A DNA stretch of 64,000 nucleotides, taken from NCBI GenBank assembly GCA_003342815.1, contig PTEX01000094.1, positions 62,001-126,000 on the forward strand, read 5' to 3'. The notes beneath the pieces are model-generated. The model ran no database searches and was not told the origin of the DNA. It saw only the letters and a list, made by a program, of their open reading frames with translations. This document shows positions 1 to 12,035 of the stretch, in pieces (within the stretch, counting starts at the first letter, position 1; each line of letters starts with the position of its first letter). The position numbers and the translations under genes were made by a program. This DNA comes from Eudromia elegans (Eukaryota > Chordata > Aves > Tinamiformes > Tinamidae).

Positions 1-110
1 CATCGTAGAAGGCTATCAGGTTAGTCAAGCATGATCTCCCCTTGGTGAACCCATGCTGGCTACTCCTGAGCACCTTCTTCTTCTCCATGCATCTGGAAAC
101 ACCAACCAGG
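1..110 (-). mobile_element. CR1 LINE fragment (antisense), cut by window edge
   Basis: The stretch closely parallels 22,238-22,330 of the larger CR1 copy in this window: both run through 'ggctat/aacaggtt', 'ccccttggtgaa/cccctcagtgaa' and 'caccttcttcttctcc/caccttcttttcc'. It is therefore a piece of the CR1 reverse-transcriptase region lying in minus orientation. The left end continues outside the window. The right boundary is approximate because the match fades after about position 110. It is a dead, truncated copy with no usable reading frame. Confidence 0.6.
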
Positions 111-3100
111 GGGCCATAAAACATTCTCAGATATTGACCATAATGGACAAAGTTCTGGTAACTAAATGATAAGGTGGAGATCGACTCATGTAATGAAGGG
201 TCACAAATGAATAAATGGCACTTTAAGCATTTACATTTATATATGTATTTAAGAGTGTTCCAAGATAAAACCTGTTGGATATCCTGCTCTGCTTCTCTGC
301 CTTTGGTTTCAACTTTTTTTTTTTTTACGTCGAGAATCCAGAGAGTCATTTATTTCTTATTTCACAAGAGCAAGCTCCATCTTCTTCCCTCAAGCTGCAG
401 AAAAACAGTACATAAGATGGTCTCCACCTCAAAGACTTTTCAATCTTAATGTAAAATAAATACTGGGTGAGCAAAAATAGTGAATAAGCAAAAGGCTATA
501 GTGCAATCCTTTGTAAATAATTGTGATGAATGAAACTTGCAGATTGCTGGCATAATTATCTGATTTAATAATCGTGCATATCCCATGATGATTACATTTT
601 GTTCCCAGAGATTTTGATATTCTTCACACAATACAGCAAAACAGCACTTCCAGCGATGGGAAAAGAGGGCAAAATCTTTGACCAACACATAGTCCTCTAT
701 ATCCAAACACCAGAAATGAGAAGAGGACAAGCCAGAGAGATCTGAATCCTGAATGCTACTTGTGACAGATGGGAACACTGTGAAATACCCCAGTGTCCTG
801 GTTGTACCTTCCAACGTACATGGATGCCCTTTGGAGAAACTGCCTTGCTGTTTGCTTGAAATTATTCCTCCTTTCAGTCCAAAGCAGGAAAGCTCAGCAT
901 CTGGGATGGAAGGCATGGGGAAGAGATTCAGCTGAGCTTTTAAAAGTGAGAACAAGAGACAAAGATTTTTTCATCTTTATTATTACTTATTATTAGACTC
1001 CCTTTGCAATTACCCTTAAGTCAATAATGACTGCAATATGGATTTTGTGTGAAAAGCAACAAAAAACCAGTGATTATATTAAACAACAATTTAATCATCA
1101 GCAAACTGGAGAAAGAGTGGCGGGCTCTGCAGCGCCCAGGGTCAACTCTGGTTCGTTGAAATGAAAAGCGAAACTAGGAGGGTGGAAATCCCCTTATGGG
1201 ATAAACCTGGTAGATTCAGGGGTGCCCTTTGATGTGATTGGATAAAGGAGGTTGGAGCTGCCCGTGATTGGTTAGAAGTTGCTCGTGGGGCTCGTGGTTA
1301 TCGTGTGAGCGTCTCCTGGGGAGAGTGCGGGGGTGGTTTGTACGAGGACATGAAAGTTGGGTGCTGCTTCCAATGAAGTCTGTGTTCCACCATCTCAGAG
1401 TCCCCTGCTCCTCAATACACCCACAAAAGAGGAAGATAAGAAGCATGGAGACAAAACAAGGTCTCTAGGCTGAGGTCACTGTGACTGCAGTCCCTGATTT
1501 CTGTAAGCCTGTCTCTTCATGTGCCCTGACGTTTCAGATCATGAAAACTCAAAATTTTAAAAAGCCCTGTCAAAATCTGTATCTAGCGTGCAATGCGAGT
1601 GTGAAGAGGCCTGAGCTGCATCCACTAATAAGCCAAAGATTTCGCACTATCTTTGTCCATGCTGTCCCCTGAGGAGAGTAAGGAGTTGGTTCCCACAGCA
1701 GATGCTGTGATCACTCTGGTGTTGCATGATCAGGTTCTTAAATGGAAGTAGGGTCCTGTGCCAGGAAGTTCAACAATTACCAGCAGTAGAGAAAATACTT
1801 TTTTCCCAATACAGGATTTCTAGTTGTCAGGGTGAGGCTGGGAAAGCCTAAATGCCCCCTCTGATTTCTCCTGCTGATGGAGCATAGTAGCATTAAACAC
1901 TTGGAAAACACCCTTCCAACTTCAGCAAGGACCTGGCATAGAGCTTACCTTTGGGATCAATGTGATAATGTTCCCAAGCCACTTCTACCAACAGGTTACC
2001 TTAATTTTCAGATTGTGAGACATGATTTTAAAAATAATTATTTTCTCTGAATACTCACTGAGGCCCTGGGGGTGACATCCTTTCTGACTATTGTGGCACA
2101 CATGTCAATAAAGGGAATAGCACTGGAAAATTTTTAGCAGAATGTACTTTTAACTCTGTTCCTTGAATACAGGGGCTTTATATCCTGAGCAGAGTAGTGA
2201 GAATTTTTCTGGCTTTGGAAATTTAATGTAGTTGCAGAAGGGAAATTGGTTAAGTTAAAATAAAAGGATACATGGAACAACCAGCTAAACCTAGAAGCAA
2301 ACAAATTATGGGCTTTTAGAGGTACAAAACACATGCTCTGTGCACTTTTCTTTCTTACTTTTTGTGCTGCATTTCCAGCTAGTTCCTGCTGGAAATAAGA
2401 ACAGAAGCCCTGAAATGCCTTTCAAGTGTTTCTCTCTCAGTAAGAAACAGCAGCATACGAGCACCTTGTGAGAAAGTTTTTGAGCAGGAGAGATCCAGAA
2501 GTTCCAGTAAAGTTGAGATGAGCAAAGGGAACATGAGGTCTTGGTGTGACCAAGGCTTAGGATTTGTTTTTATACTCAATGGGAATGTTTCAGCCGCACT
2601 TTAGCGAATTTGTGAGGCAGTCTTTTCTTAGGAATCATGCAGAGATACCTATCCAACTCTTGACATGCACTTGAACGGGTATTTTTTCATACACTGTAGA
2701 AAATGCAGTCTTAAGTTGAACTACCTGTGTTAGTAACACGGCTGCAAGCCACCTGACTTCGTTTTCTCAATGCTATCCGTAGGACAGGGCCCATCTGGAT
2801 CTGCTGATGGCCAAGACTGAGGGTCCTAAGAACAAGAGCAAGGCTTAGAACAGGCTCTGCAGGATCCATAGGTAATCCCATACTCTGTGTTAGAAACAAG
2901 TTAAATGCATAGTGAGAGACATCTCAGCTCACTCTGGAAGCACTAAAAATGCCCAGCAAAATGCCAAATACCCGAGATGAAATTCAGTCAAGTATTGTTA
3001 GTTATAACGTCTCCACGGTCCTGTCTTCAGGTCATTCAACCAGCTTGTTTGGCTACTACCTGTTTTATCCAGAGTGCACACTTTAAGATGTAGGTGCAAG

Positions 3101-6100
3101 CTTATCACAAGAGAGTGTGGAAAACACGTGGAAGAGCAGATACCCAGCTCTTGGTCACAGATAAGTGGACAATGAAGTGAGGTGTGGCTGAGGTTGATTT
3201 GTTCCAATCTGAAACTTTCATTGGGAGTTCTTTCCCTTTACATTTCCATTATTTTCCTGTTCAGTTTAAATGTTCTGTTGTATATTGTAATAATGAGTGC
3301 GAGAAACTGTTGAAGGTCCTTGGCAACAGGATAAGGTAACTATGCAAGGTATTTTTATTCCAAGCAGCACTTCCTAAAAGCTGGGACTCACCATCAGCTT
3401 TATCTGCCAGAAAACAGATACATAAAGCAAGCAGAATAAGGGAGCATCAGAAACAGTAGATGTGTCCACAGGGTCTTCTAAAGGCCACCTCGAGGCTGCA
3501 CTCAAGATCTTTTATTTTCCCTGCCTTTTCTTTTTTTTTTAAAAAACTTGAATTAATGTTTTCCATTATGGCTTTTCTCAATTAAGCATTTTCTGATTTT
3601 AAACAGCTGTCAATAGAAGATAATGAAAATGCAAGCAAACCAGGGTAGTATGGGCTGGAAGGAAACCTTGGGTGTTAAGTTAGAAAACTTAGTTTGACAT
3701 TCAAGTGCACTTCCAGTGGTCATTCACACAATAATTTAGCCAGTTTGTCCTAAAATCAAGTTGTCATATCTGAGCAGTGCTGCATCATTGCCAGTGACTA
3801 TTAAACAAGGTATTATTATCTCAGTCCCACTAGCTAATGGGATGTGTCTCCCTACCCAAGTAAAGATGTGAATCAGCTTCACCTTGTAGCGAAGCATCAC
3901 CTTCAGCCCTTTGCTTCTGAGACATGGCTTCCTACATCATTAAAAAAATACCAGTCCAAACAACTGTGGAGCAAAGGGCAGACGTTCATCTCATGGAGAG
4001 ACAAGATGACCTGATCCCTTATTCCCTTGGCTGTGGTGGCAAGGAGCCAAGATGAGTTCGGGACCAGGAACCAAGTCAGGTATGAGCTATCGTGAATCCA
4101 TCAACAGATCCACAAAGCTGAATAACAATGTCCTTGGTTCTTTTCATTAATACATTAGCTCAGACCTGAATAGATCCTTTGGGACCTGATCCAGCCTGAG
4201 ATTTTAATTCATTTCCCTCTTTCACTTGTGAATCTTGAGCCAGGCACTATCATTGCAGAGGAACAGAATTTGACATCTTGTTATCTTCAGTCATTCCTGT
4301 CAGACTATGCTGAGGGTTGTAAATCCCATCCTATGGTGTCTTTTTCTTCCTGGACACTGCACGGGGATTATCAGCTTCTAGCTGAAAGCTGTAGATACTG
4401 TGCTGCAAAATATACGTATATTTTATATCTAATAGATACTGTTGATCTGTGTTTGCCTGGCTTTGTTCTCTGGCATGTAGGTCAGGTAACGTGACAATCT
4501 AGTGTTAAACTCTCTCATGAGCCAAAAGAAGGTAGCTGCATCTCAGCTTCCTGTTGGGAATGGTGCTTGGTCCATACTGACTCCCAGATGCCTGGGCATT
4601 GACTGAGAGATCACTTAACAGGACAGACAACTGGATCCCCATGTTTGAGAATGTGTTCTAGATATACTTAATTTACTAATATGCACTTAGCTTCATAAAT
4701 GAAACTTCATTACCAATCTAATTTACAGATTCTCAGAAAAATTAGGGAAAATAAAATCTTATACGTAAACACTAATCCTCTGGTTATACTTAGACAGGGT
4801 TAAAAATTGCAAGGATTATGTTTCTTGCTCCTGGGATTCATTTACAGGTGAAATGTTTGATTGACTAGGTATTGGAGGAGTTCTTCCATTAAAGATGGAA
4901 AGCTGGCACAGGAAAGAGATGTAATGATGAAAAAATGGTAACCAGGAATGAATAAAAAATATGGTCCTGTTTTTTTCTGCTAAGTATGATAGTTTATTCC
5001 ACCAGCTTCCTTCTTCTTCTCTTAGTTACCTCTTAAAAATAAACAAATTCTTCCTCTAAACTTATCTACTGAAGGATGAGACTCAGAAGTCCACCAAGTC
5101 CTACAAATGTATAGGCAAAAATTCCACAGGTTTGAGTAGTCTTCTGCAAGAAAACTCCTTTGGTTGGTTCATCCTGGTGGGCCAGCAGCAGTGGTTTATT
5201 GGCTCTCCTTGGTTCTGAGGAGCAGCTTATTCAGTGCTCTGATCTTCACTGATTAAGTTTTGATTAGTGAAACATGTTATTTTATTGGGGTTCCTCCAGC
5301 TAGCATTGTTCCTCTGATCCTTTCTGTATAAATTGTTTAGTCTTTAGTCAAGATACTTGAAGTCGACTTTCTTATGCCAGTAAAAAAGTGCTGGGTATGG
5401 ATGACAGGTATGACAGGTTCTAACATCAGCGTCACAGTGCTTGGTACAGCACATATATATAGGAAGACATCATGCCCATGCTAGCAAATTTCCTCTTTTC
5501 AGTCAGACAGATGAATCATGGATCAGGGAAAAATGTAGAGGGAGTGATTTATTCGGGGTCATAGAGCTGGGGAGCTGGTAGTGATATCCATGTCTCCTGT
5601 CTCCCCATCCTCCAGCAGACCATACGACCTTCCTGCAGCCTTGGCGGTGAATCCGAGCATTTCCTGCTGTATGCCTCACCCATCACAGAAATTTTCATCC
5701 TCTGTCACCACTTAACATCTGTCTGATGGTCTATTTTTAAAGGAGCTCTGTTCAGTTTCCACACTTCTTTTTTTTTTTTTTTTTTTAAACCAAGCTGCTT
5801 ATTTGGGGTAAAATTTGAGGAAAAGAATGGATTTTTCAAAAAGCAGCTCGCAGCAGCGGCCTGCTGTGCTGGAAAAGGTTATTTCAGCAGCTTTCCAGCA
5901 GATGGCCAACTTTTGTCATGAATAAAATCCACCAATGTAAAGCAGAGCAGCACAATCCCAGCAAAGAGCAGGGATTTATTTCCTTCTGCTCTGGATTAAT
6001 ACTGCAGCTCTCGTCCCTCTTTGGACTCGTTAATGATACTAAAAATAAAAACAGCCCTGCGCAATCCAAGGAAGATAAATAAGATAACACAAAATAAATT

Positions 6101-6495
6101 GATGGCATGAAAAGAGAGGTTTTTAGTGATCCTCTGAAGGAAAAACACCAAACTCCATTATCCATTCAACATTCTTCTTTTTAAATATTAATATTACAAA
6201 GTGCTTAAGACCTTCAGCCTGGATGGATTCTCTTTGGGTCACGCTAAAATAAATGCCATGACTATATTCCTATATAGGGATATAGTCAAAGGAAAGAGGC
6301 TGAATGTATTTTAACTAAGAGATATGTTTTGTCTCAGCAGGAGAGTGAAAGATGAGATGGAAGAGGCCAGAGGAGATGATCTAGTGGTTCCCTATTGTTT
6401 GGATCTACGAGTCAAAGGAAGCAGGCACAGCAGCAGGCCAAACGAAAACATGAAGCCGTCAGGATCAGCTTGTTCCACACCACTTTGGATCAGCA
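111..6495. other. Intergenic stretch without recognised gene
   Basis: Ordinary AT-rich non-coding DNA. Open frames here are short (at most about 170 codons), have no recognisable domain and show no exon signals. Homopolymer T runs occur at about 316-327 and 5,767-5,786. The one compositionally distinct block (1,110-1,450) is listed separately. Confidence 0.6.
1110..1450 (-). other. GC-richer block with two CCAAT boxes, possible old LTR or promoter-like element
   Basis: Against AT-rich surroundings this block is GC-richer and contains several CpGs. Read on the minus strand it has two CCAATCAC motifs 30 bp apart (complement at 1,236-1,241 and 1,266-1,271), followed by the AT-rich stretch complementary to 1,192-1,206. 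Paired CCAAT boxes are common in LTR U3 regions and in some cellular promoters. I cannot find flanking TG...CA ends, a primer-binding site or internal retroviral sequence, so an LTR identity is only a guess. Confidence 0.2.
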
Positions 6496-6555
6496 AATCA
6501 TAGAACCATGATGGCTGGAAAAGACCTTCAATCTCATCGAGTTCAAGTGTAAAAG
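6496..6555 (-). mobile_element. CR1 3'-end fragment (antisense)
   Basis: The sequence 'aatcatagaaccatgatggc' followed by 'tggaaaagacctt' and 'tcatcgagttcaa' is a diverged copy of the canonical avian CR1 3' end, whose usual form is a repeated 'aatcatagaa' then 'ggttggaagggacctt' then 'atctagttcaa'. Only about 60 bp is preserved. Its orientation is opposite to COL22A1. Confidence 0.5.
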
Positions 6556-7199
6556 CACCTGCATGAAATGAAAGCACCTGCCCTGCCTCGTGGCTGCTGT
6601 TAAGTCAGTAGGTCTTCTTTGTTAGTGTGATTCCCTTTCCAGGTGAAGAGATGAAGGGATTAAACAAGTTGTATTTCAAACAGCTGTACTGGAGCTTATA
6701 TTTGGGACATGAAGTGACCCACAAAATTACTGCATTTCAAAGGTTCTCTTTCATGTCCCGACTAGATCACGAAAACCAAAGACCCACAGGTTCTTCATAG
6801 CAGTATTTTCTCTTTAATGCTTTCTATCATTGATTGCAAAGAAGGTACAAGTAATTTCTTATGGGACCACTGTAGGATGTTGTGGCCTTGGGAAAGTGTT
6901 TAAAACCTGTGAGAGAAAGTTTGGCCAAAACTTTTAAGCCTGTCAGTTTATGTCCACTTTTTAAATGCCTCACTCATGAAGCTTGTTGAAGTTCTCACAG
7001 ACTGATAAATTCTTGGCTTCAGCACTATGTCACATCGTATTAAATCAGTTTATTCACCTTGCTTCATAAGTAATAGATTAGCAGATATAGAGGAATGACA
7101 TAATCATACTTTATGATCTTATTCACCTTTTGATAAGATTTGCCATTACTTTTCAAACTCACAGAATAAGGAAAGGATACTATGTGAACGACAGACTGA
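6556..7199. other. Intergenic stretch, nothing recognised
   Basis: AT-rich non-coding sequence between two CR1-derived pieces. I see no exon, RNA gene or repeat in it. Confidence 0.5.
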
Positions 7200-7345
7200 A
7201 ATCCACTCCCAAGGAGACAATCAGACTGAGTGGAGATGTTGAGTACAATCCTACCAGAATCTGTACTGGATCAAGAATTACTCAGTTATTATCCGTAATG
7301 ACTTGGACAACAGAAGAGAGCATTTTGTTTTGAAAAGGTACGGTT
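7200..7345 (+). mobile_element. Probable ancient CR1 LINE remnant
   Basis: The string 'taatgacttggacaacagaa' followed by 'gagagcattt' resembles the CR1 reverse-transcriptase segment encoding an N-D-L-D-N-type stretch upstream of the FADD box ('aatgacttggataatggaat...gagag' in older amniote CR1s). The preceding 'tactggatcaagaattactc' also fits weakly. The copy is heavily diverged and its boundaries are uncertain. Confidence 0.3.
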
Positions 7346-10300
7346 AACAACATGATAGGAAAGGCTGAAATAAAATTATTTCTCTGAATTTGTAATTATT
7401 TATGAATGGAAGAGTATGTGCAGTTATTGATACCACACTGCAATAGTAAATGAGAGAGGCATCATTAAAAATGAGAAAGGATGGTAAAAACCCTTCCGAA
7501 TCTGGAAAATTTTGCTTTATTTAGGCCAGAGAAGAGGATGCTGAGAGAGAAATCAATGGAATTGCTCAACTGTTTAATAAGATAACTTCTGTGTTTTAAA
7601 GAAGTAATTCTTCCATGCTTATTCTCCACAGATAGTAACTATCTTAGTTTATGGCAAAAAAATAGGAAGATCTTTTTAACTTTAATAATATTTAAATACC
7701 AGGAAAGTTATGCTCATTGTTGAATGTTGATTGTTTACAAGTTCATTTAGATAAGCATCCACTGGAGTCACTTCCTTTGGTGACCTGCATAGCACATGCA
7801 GGCCCGGAGGCACTTTTATCCCAGTCTTTCTCCTGTAGAAGATTGGAAAGAGCTGTTTGAGGCATAAATGCAATGTGAGTAGGTTAATACTGTCTCTTAA
7901 GCCTGAATGGCTCTCTTAGAGTATCACTCACATTGTAGTGATATTGTCATGGCTGAGTCTTATCAGGAAGCTTCCAAAACTGAGAGTAACGAGTGAAAGC
8001 AGCTAAAGATGGGTTACCCTGCTGTGGGATTGCTCAAAGATGTCATTTTTGGAGAACTGTGATTTTCTGTGTGATTAATAGACAACAAATGAATTGCAGA
8101 GCTGAATTTTCATGTTTCCCCTACCCTAGGATTGTTTTTCTCGTGTTATCTATGTGGACTAGTTTCCCTGTTTGGGCAAGCCATTAAATTTCAACCTGCC
8201 TCATCTTAATGCTCAAATTTCTACTAAAGGGTAAACCTTTACAAAGCAGTTTGCTTAACTCGGAGCTTAGTCACTTAAAATCAATCTCATAACTGACAAA
8301 ATCAGAACTATTAGTTTAGCTAAGTGGAAACATTTTCTTCCCAGATTTGCATGCATATAAATCATTTATGCAAAAGAATTTGCAGACTTGGATAAAATGG
8401 TCAGGAGAATAAAGAGAAAGCACAGGGAATGTCTGAAAACTTCAGTGCTGTTTGGCCTCAGTTTCTGACCATTCGTATTTTCAAACAGTGAAGGGAATTC
8501 TGTGCATTCAGGTGACACTCATGGAATGGGGCTCACTGATACCCCACGTGGCATGTTCATGCCTTTGAGTCAGTAACTGATACTTCAGACTTCTTTCAAG
8601 GCTGTCAGGGTGGATGTGCCCACTGCTGTGCTCACTGCTCTTGCTTTGCTTAGTTTGTTAGAGGAGTGAGGTGTCCTGCAGTCAGTAAAATCTAACTAAA
8701 ACTTCAAGTTTAGGAGAGGAGCATTTAGCAGTGGCAGAAGAAAGACAAATGTTTTCTCAGATACCCTTTGAGACCAGGAGTTGGATCCTAAGGGGGAATA
8801 TTTTTGAAATATTTGTAGGACACTTAGCTGTAATCACAGAGTCAGTTTTGGGCTCCATTGTAGTGTTTCTTTTCATCACTAATAAGAGGGTTCTTAAAAG
8901 GTCATCAAGAATCTTTTGTGAGGAGACTTTTCAACAGAGCCACATAACCCTAATCCCAGCAACGAGGAACTTATTGAACTGAAAGGAACAGACAGAGATA
9001 AATGTCTTATCCGATGAAGCAAGAGCAATTCCTTAATTGTTTTCACATCTGAGAGGGCAAAGAGGTGGTAAAGGTCATCTCTGCTTGCCCACTTCTTAGA
9101 TGCGCTCACTGATCATGGCTGATGGTGATGCTGATACTCACTGCGTTTGTAGCTACCAGAGCCAGGGCCAAGCTGGACTGTGAGACCTGGGCGTCCTTTC
9201 ACGCATGTCACAACGTTGCGTACTCAGGCAGGTGCTGAAGGTCCCCCGCACCTGAGGGTCAGGCATTTATTCTGCAAATCAAGAAGTTAAGGGGGATAGA
9301 AAAAATGTGATAAAAAAAAAAAAAAGGAAAGAAAAAATTTCTTCACAAAGTTGTGTTCCCTAATAAACCTCCTGCAAAACACCCTGAAACTTTAAATCTT
9401 AACAGGAAAAAAGAAAAAGAAAAACACACTTATAGGAGATACAAGGGATAAAAGGTAATTTTCAAAAGAAACATTTTTACATTTTTAGGAAAGCTTTTAA
9501 CCTTATGTTGAGGCTATTTTTTTTTTCCATTTTTTTATTATTTCTACATCTTCGTTTCTTAGAGCTACAGAGTGGCTCCCCTCACAAGCCCATTTGTGGT
9601 AAAAAAAACCTAATGACTAATCCAGAAAAACACTGATGTCCTCTTTTATTGTAGTTTAGGAAATTTTCCCTCCTGCTGGAGTTGTTTGGCTTCTCTTCCT
9701 CTCTTTCATTTCCGTGTGACTTTCTAAAAGGTGTATGGTACTACCTCCCTAATATGTCTTTCCTTTAACGTGGCCTTCCTAACATATATCCTATATTATG
9801 TCTGATTCACCTCAGTCAGCTCCTAAATGTAGATCTCCTGCAACAAGCAACAGAATTCTGCTAGAAGAAAAGAAAAGAAAAATCTTATTATTAATTTTTT
9901 CATTGTACTCAGAGCCTTTGAGGCCTCATTTGGAGAACTGGATATTTTTTTGGATGTCACATTTTAAGACACAGACAAATGGGAGATAGTCTAAATGATC
10001 TGAAAATAAATCTGTGCAGAAATGCTGTATTTGGAAAGCACAGGCTAAGCAAGTCAGTCCTTTTAGACGTCATCTATCTCCTTAGATCATGTTTGCTTGA
10101 TGCTCATACTTATGCTGCCTGTTAAGCAACTTCATGTGCTTGCCCTCACACTAAGCTCATCCACCATTTTTATTATTTAGCATGGTTTGTACATAAGTCC
10201 TTCAGAAGAGGGTTTCTCAGCCTGAGCTCCAGAGCTTACATGGGTGGTATCTTGAGTTTGCTCAGTATAGGGTCAACCTCAGTTGTTTTATGCAGTTTAG

Positions 10301-11344
10301 ACTGGGCTAAGACGTGTCTGAGGATGCTCACGCCAAGTCCTTGGGTGAATATCCCAGGACACCTAGGATCAGTTTGTGAGAGACTTCACACTCCCTATAA
10401 CAATGTCTGGGTCTTCTCAAGCACAAGGTGGACACTATGTTCCAAATTAAAGCAGATTATGACAGAGCTAATGCCAAAAATGTGAGGAAAGAGCAGAGGC
10501 ATTGGTGGGCATACGCATTTTTGTGTGTATTCAGAACCTTGTGGTGCAGATACATCTTCCAGGGTGCAAAAACTGCTCTAAAGGAGGCAGCGTCTGGTCC
10601 TTTTCATGAATATTGGGTAATTAGAAAGAAACAATCTGTTTCTTCTGCAGAAAAAAAATAGAGATTGATCAAAAAGAAAGCTTTGTAACAGAAATAGCAG
10701 TGAAACGTTGGAAAAGTCTGGTAAGAATGTTATAAGAATTCCTCAATGATAAAAGCTCCTGAACGACTGAGACCAATATTTGTTCAGAAATGACCTGGGC
10801 AAAGTACATCCCATCTCAGTGCAAAGGCCTGAGCTGGGCAATACCTTGAACTTCATTCCCACTTTATGTTTTGGACCTTCTCTATTGCTGAGGAGGGGCT
10901 AAAGTCTCATGCAGTGATGTTTACCAGATCAGCCAAAGGAGCAAGACCTAGTAATTCCTTGCCAGGCTTAGAGGCCCATGGTGTTTTGCTTGGAATAGCC
11001 TCTGATATTTTCACTTTCATGTTAGGAAGAAAATCATTAGTGATTTGGAGATGATGCAAAACTTTCCTAAACAGCAGAATAATTAGATTTTATTTTAAAG
11101 GACGGCCACTTTTGCAGAAAAAAAGTATATTCGGTCACTAAAAGCTGGTGATGGCTGCCAGCTTTCACATTCCCAGTCCCCTGAAAGAGATGGATCTGCA
11201 AGTGGCAGGCACTCACAAAGGATAACACAGCATGTCAATGTAGATGGAATCACCAATGCAGTCACACTGGTGTTAGTGCTCAAGCCAGTCTTGGAAAGGA
11301 AGTTAAACAACAAAAACCAAAGCTCTCTAATAATATTAAATCAT
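7346..11344. other. Intergenic stretch without recognised gene
   Basis: AT-rich non-coding DNA. It holds an A-rich run at about 9,313-9,325 and several short A/T homopolymers at 9,410-9,540. Frames up to about 80 codons lack domains. The part from about 11,040 ('ggagatgatgcaaaacttt') may be a far-diverged upstream piece of the CR1 copy that follows, but I cannot support it firmly. Confidence 0.5.
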
Positions 11345-12035
11345 TCAGATTAGTGAAGATGGAAAACACCTGCACATGGCAGAAAAACTTCATGACATTG
11401 AAGTAAAAGAGCAGATGAAATTCATTATAGCTAAATATAAAGTGGTGCACATGGAAAACTAATCACAAACGTACGTACATTCATAGTGAAGGATTTTGAT
11501 CCAATTATTAGAACTAGATCATGGGATTATATTAGATGGGTCTGTGAAAATGACATTTCAATGCTCAGTAACGGTCAGAACAAGGAGAATGTTGCAATTC
11601 TCAGCAAAAGGACAGTGAGCAAAACAGTAAGAATCATGTCACCAAATAAATCCCGGTGCAACCAAAACTTCAAGTTTGTTGCTTCTCCCCAAACCCCCAT
11701 CGTAATATGGATAAATTGGAATTTTAAAAGGTACAGAGAAGACATGCAAGGAAAATTAGGTGTTTGCAAGGGATTTCAAATGAAGAACAAGTAAATAGAC
11801 TAGGATTCTTCAGGTTGAAGCAAGGAAGCCTGAAGAGGGGTAGGAGGGGCTTATAAAATCGTGAATGATTGCACTCTGTTCTAACATAATTTTCCAAAGA
11901 TGTAAAATTAGTAGATGCAAAAAACATAAGAGGAGGTAGTTCTTTGTGCAGGGTGGCTCAAAACTCTGTTCAGTTTGCAAGGGTTAAAAAGCGATTGTAT
12001 TCTCGTACAGTGTGGGAAATCTACTGAAAGTTTTT
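11345..12035 (+). mobile_element. Ancient CR1 LINE copy (amniote-type, 3' half)
   Basis: A colinear series of CR1-like blocks is readable on the + strand: 'gcagatgaaattcattatag', 'taaagtggtgcacatggaaa', 'aaggtacagagaagacatgc', 'agactaggattcttcaggtt', 'ataaaatcgtgaatg', 'aaaattagtagatgc' and 'gtagttctttgtgcag'. Their order matches the region of old amniote CR1 elements running from just after the catalytic box to near the 3' end. Stops and indels break all frames. It is much more diverged than the CR1 at 21,066-22,480, so it belongs to an older burst of insertion. The left boundary may extend upstream. Confidence 0.6.
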
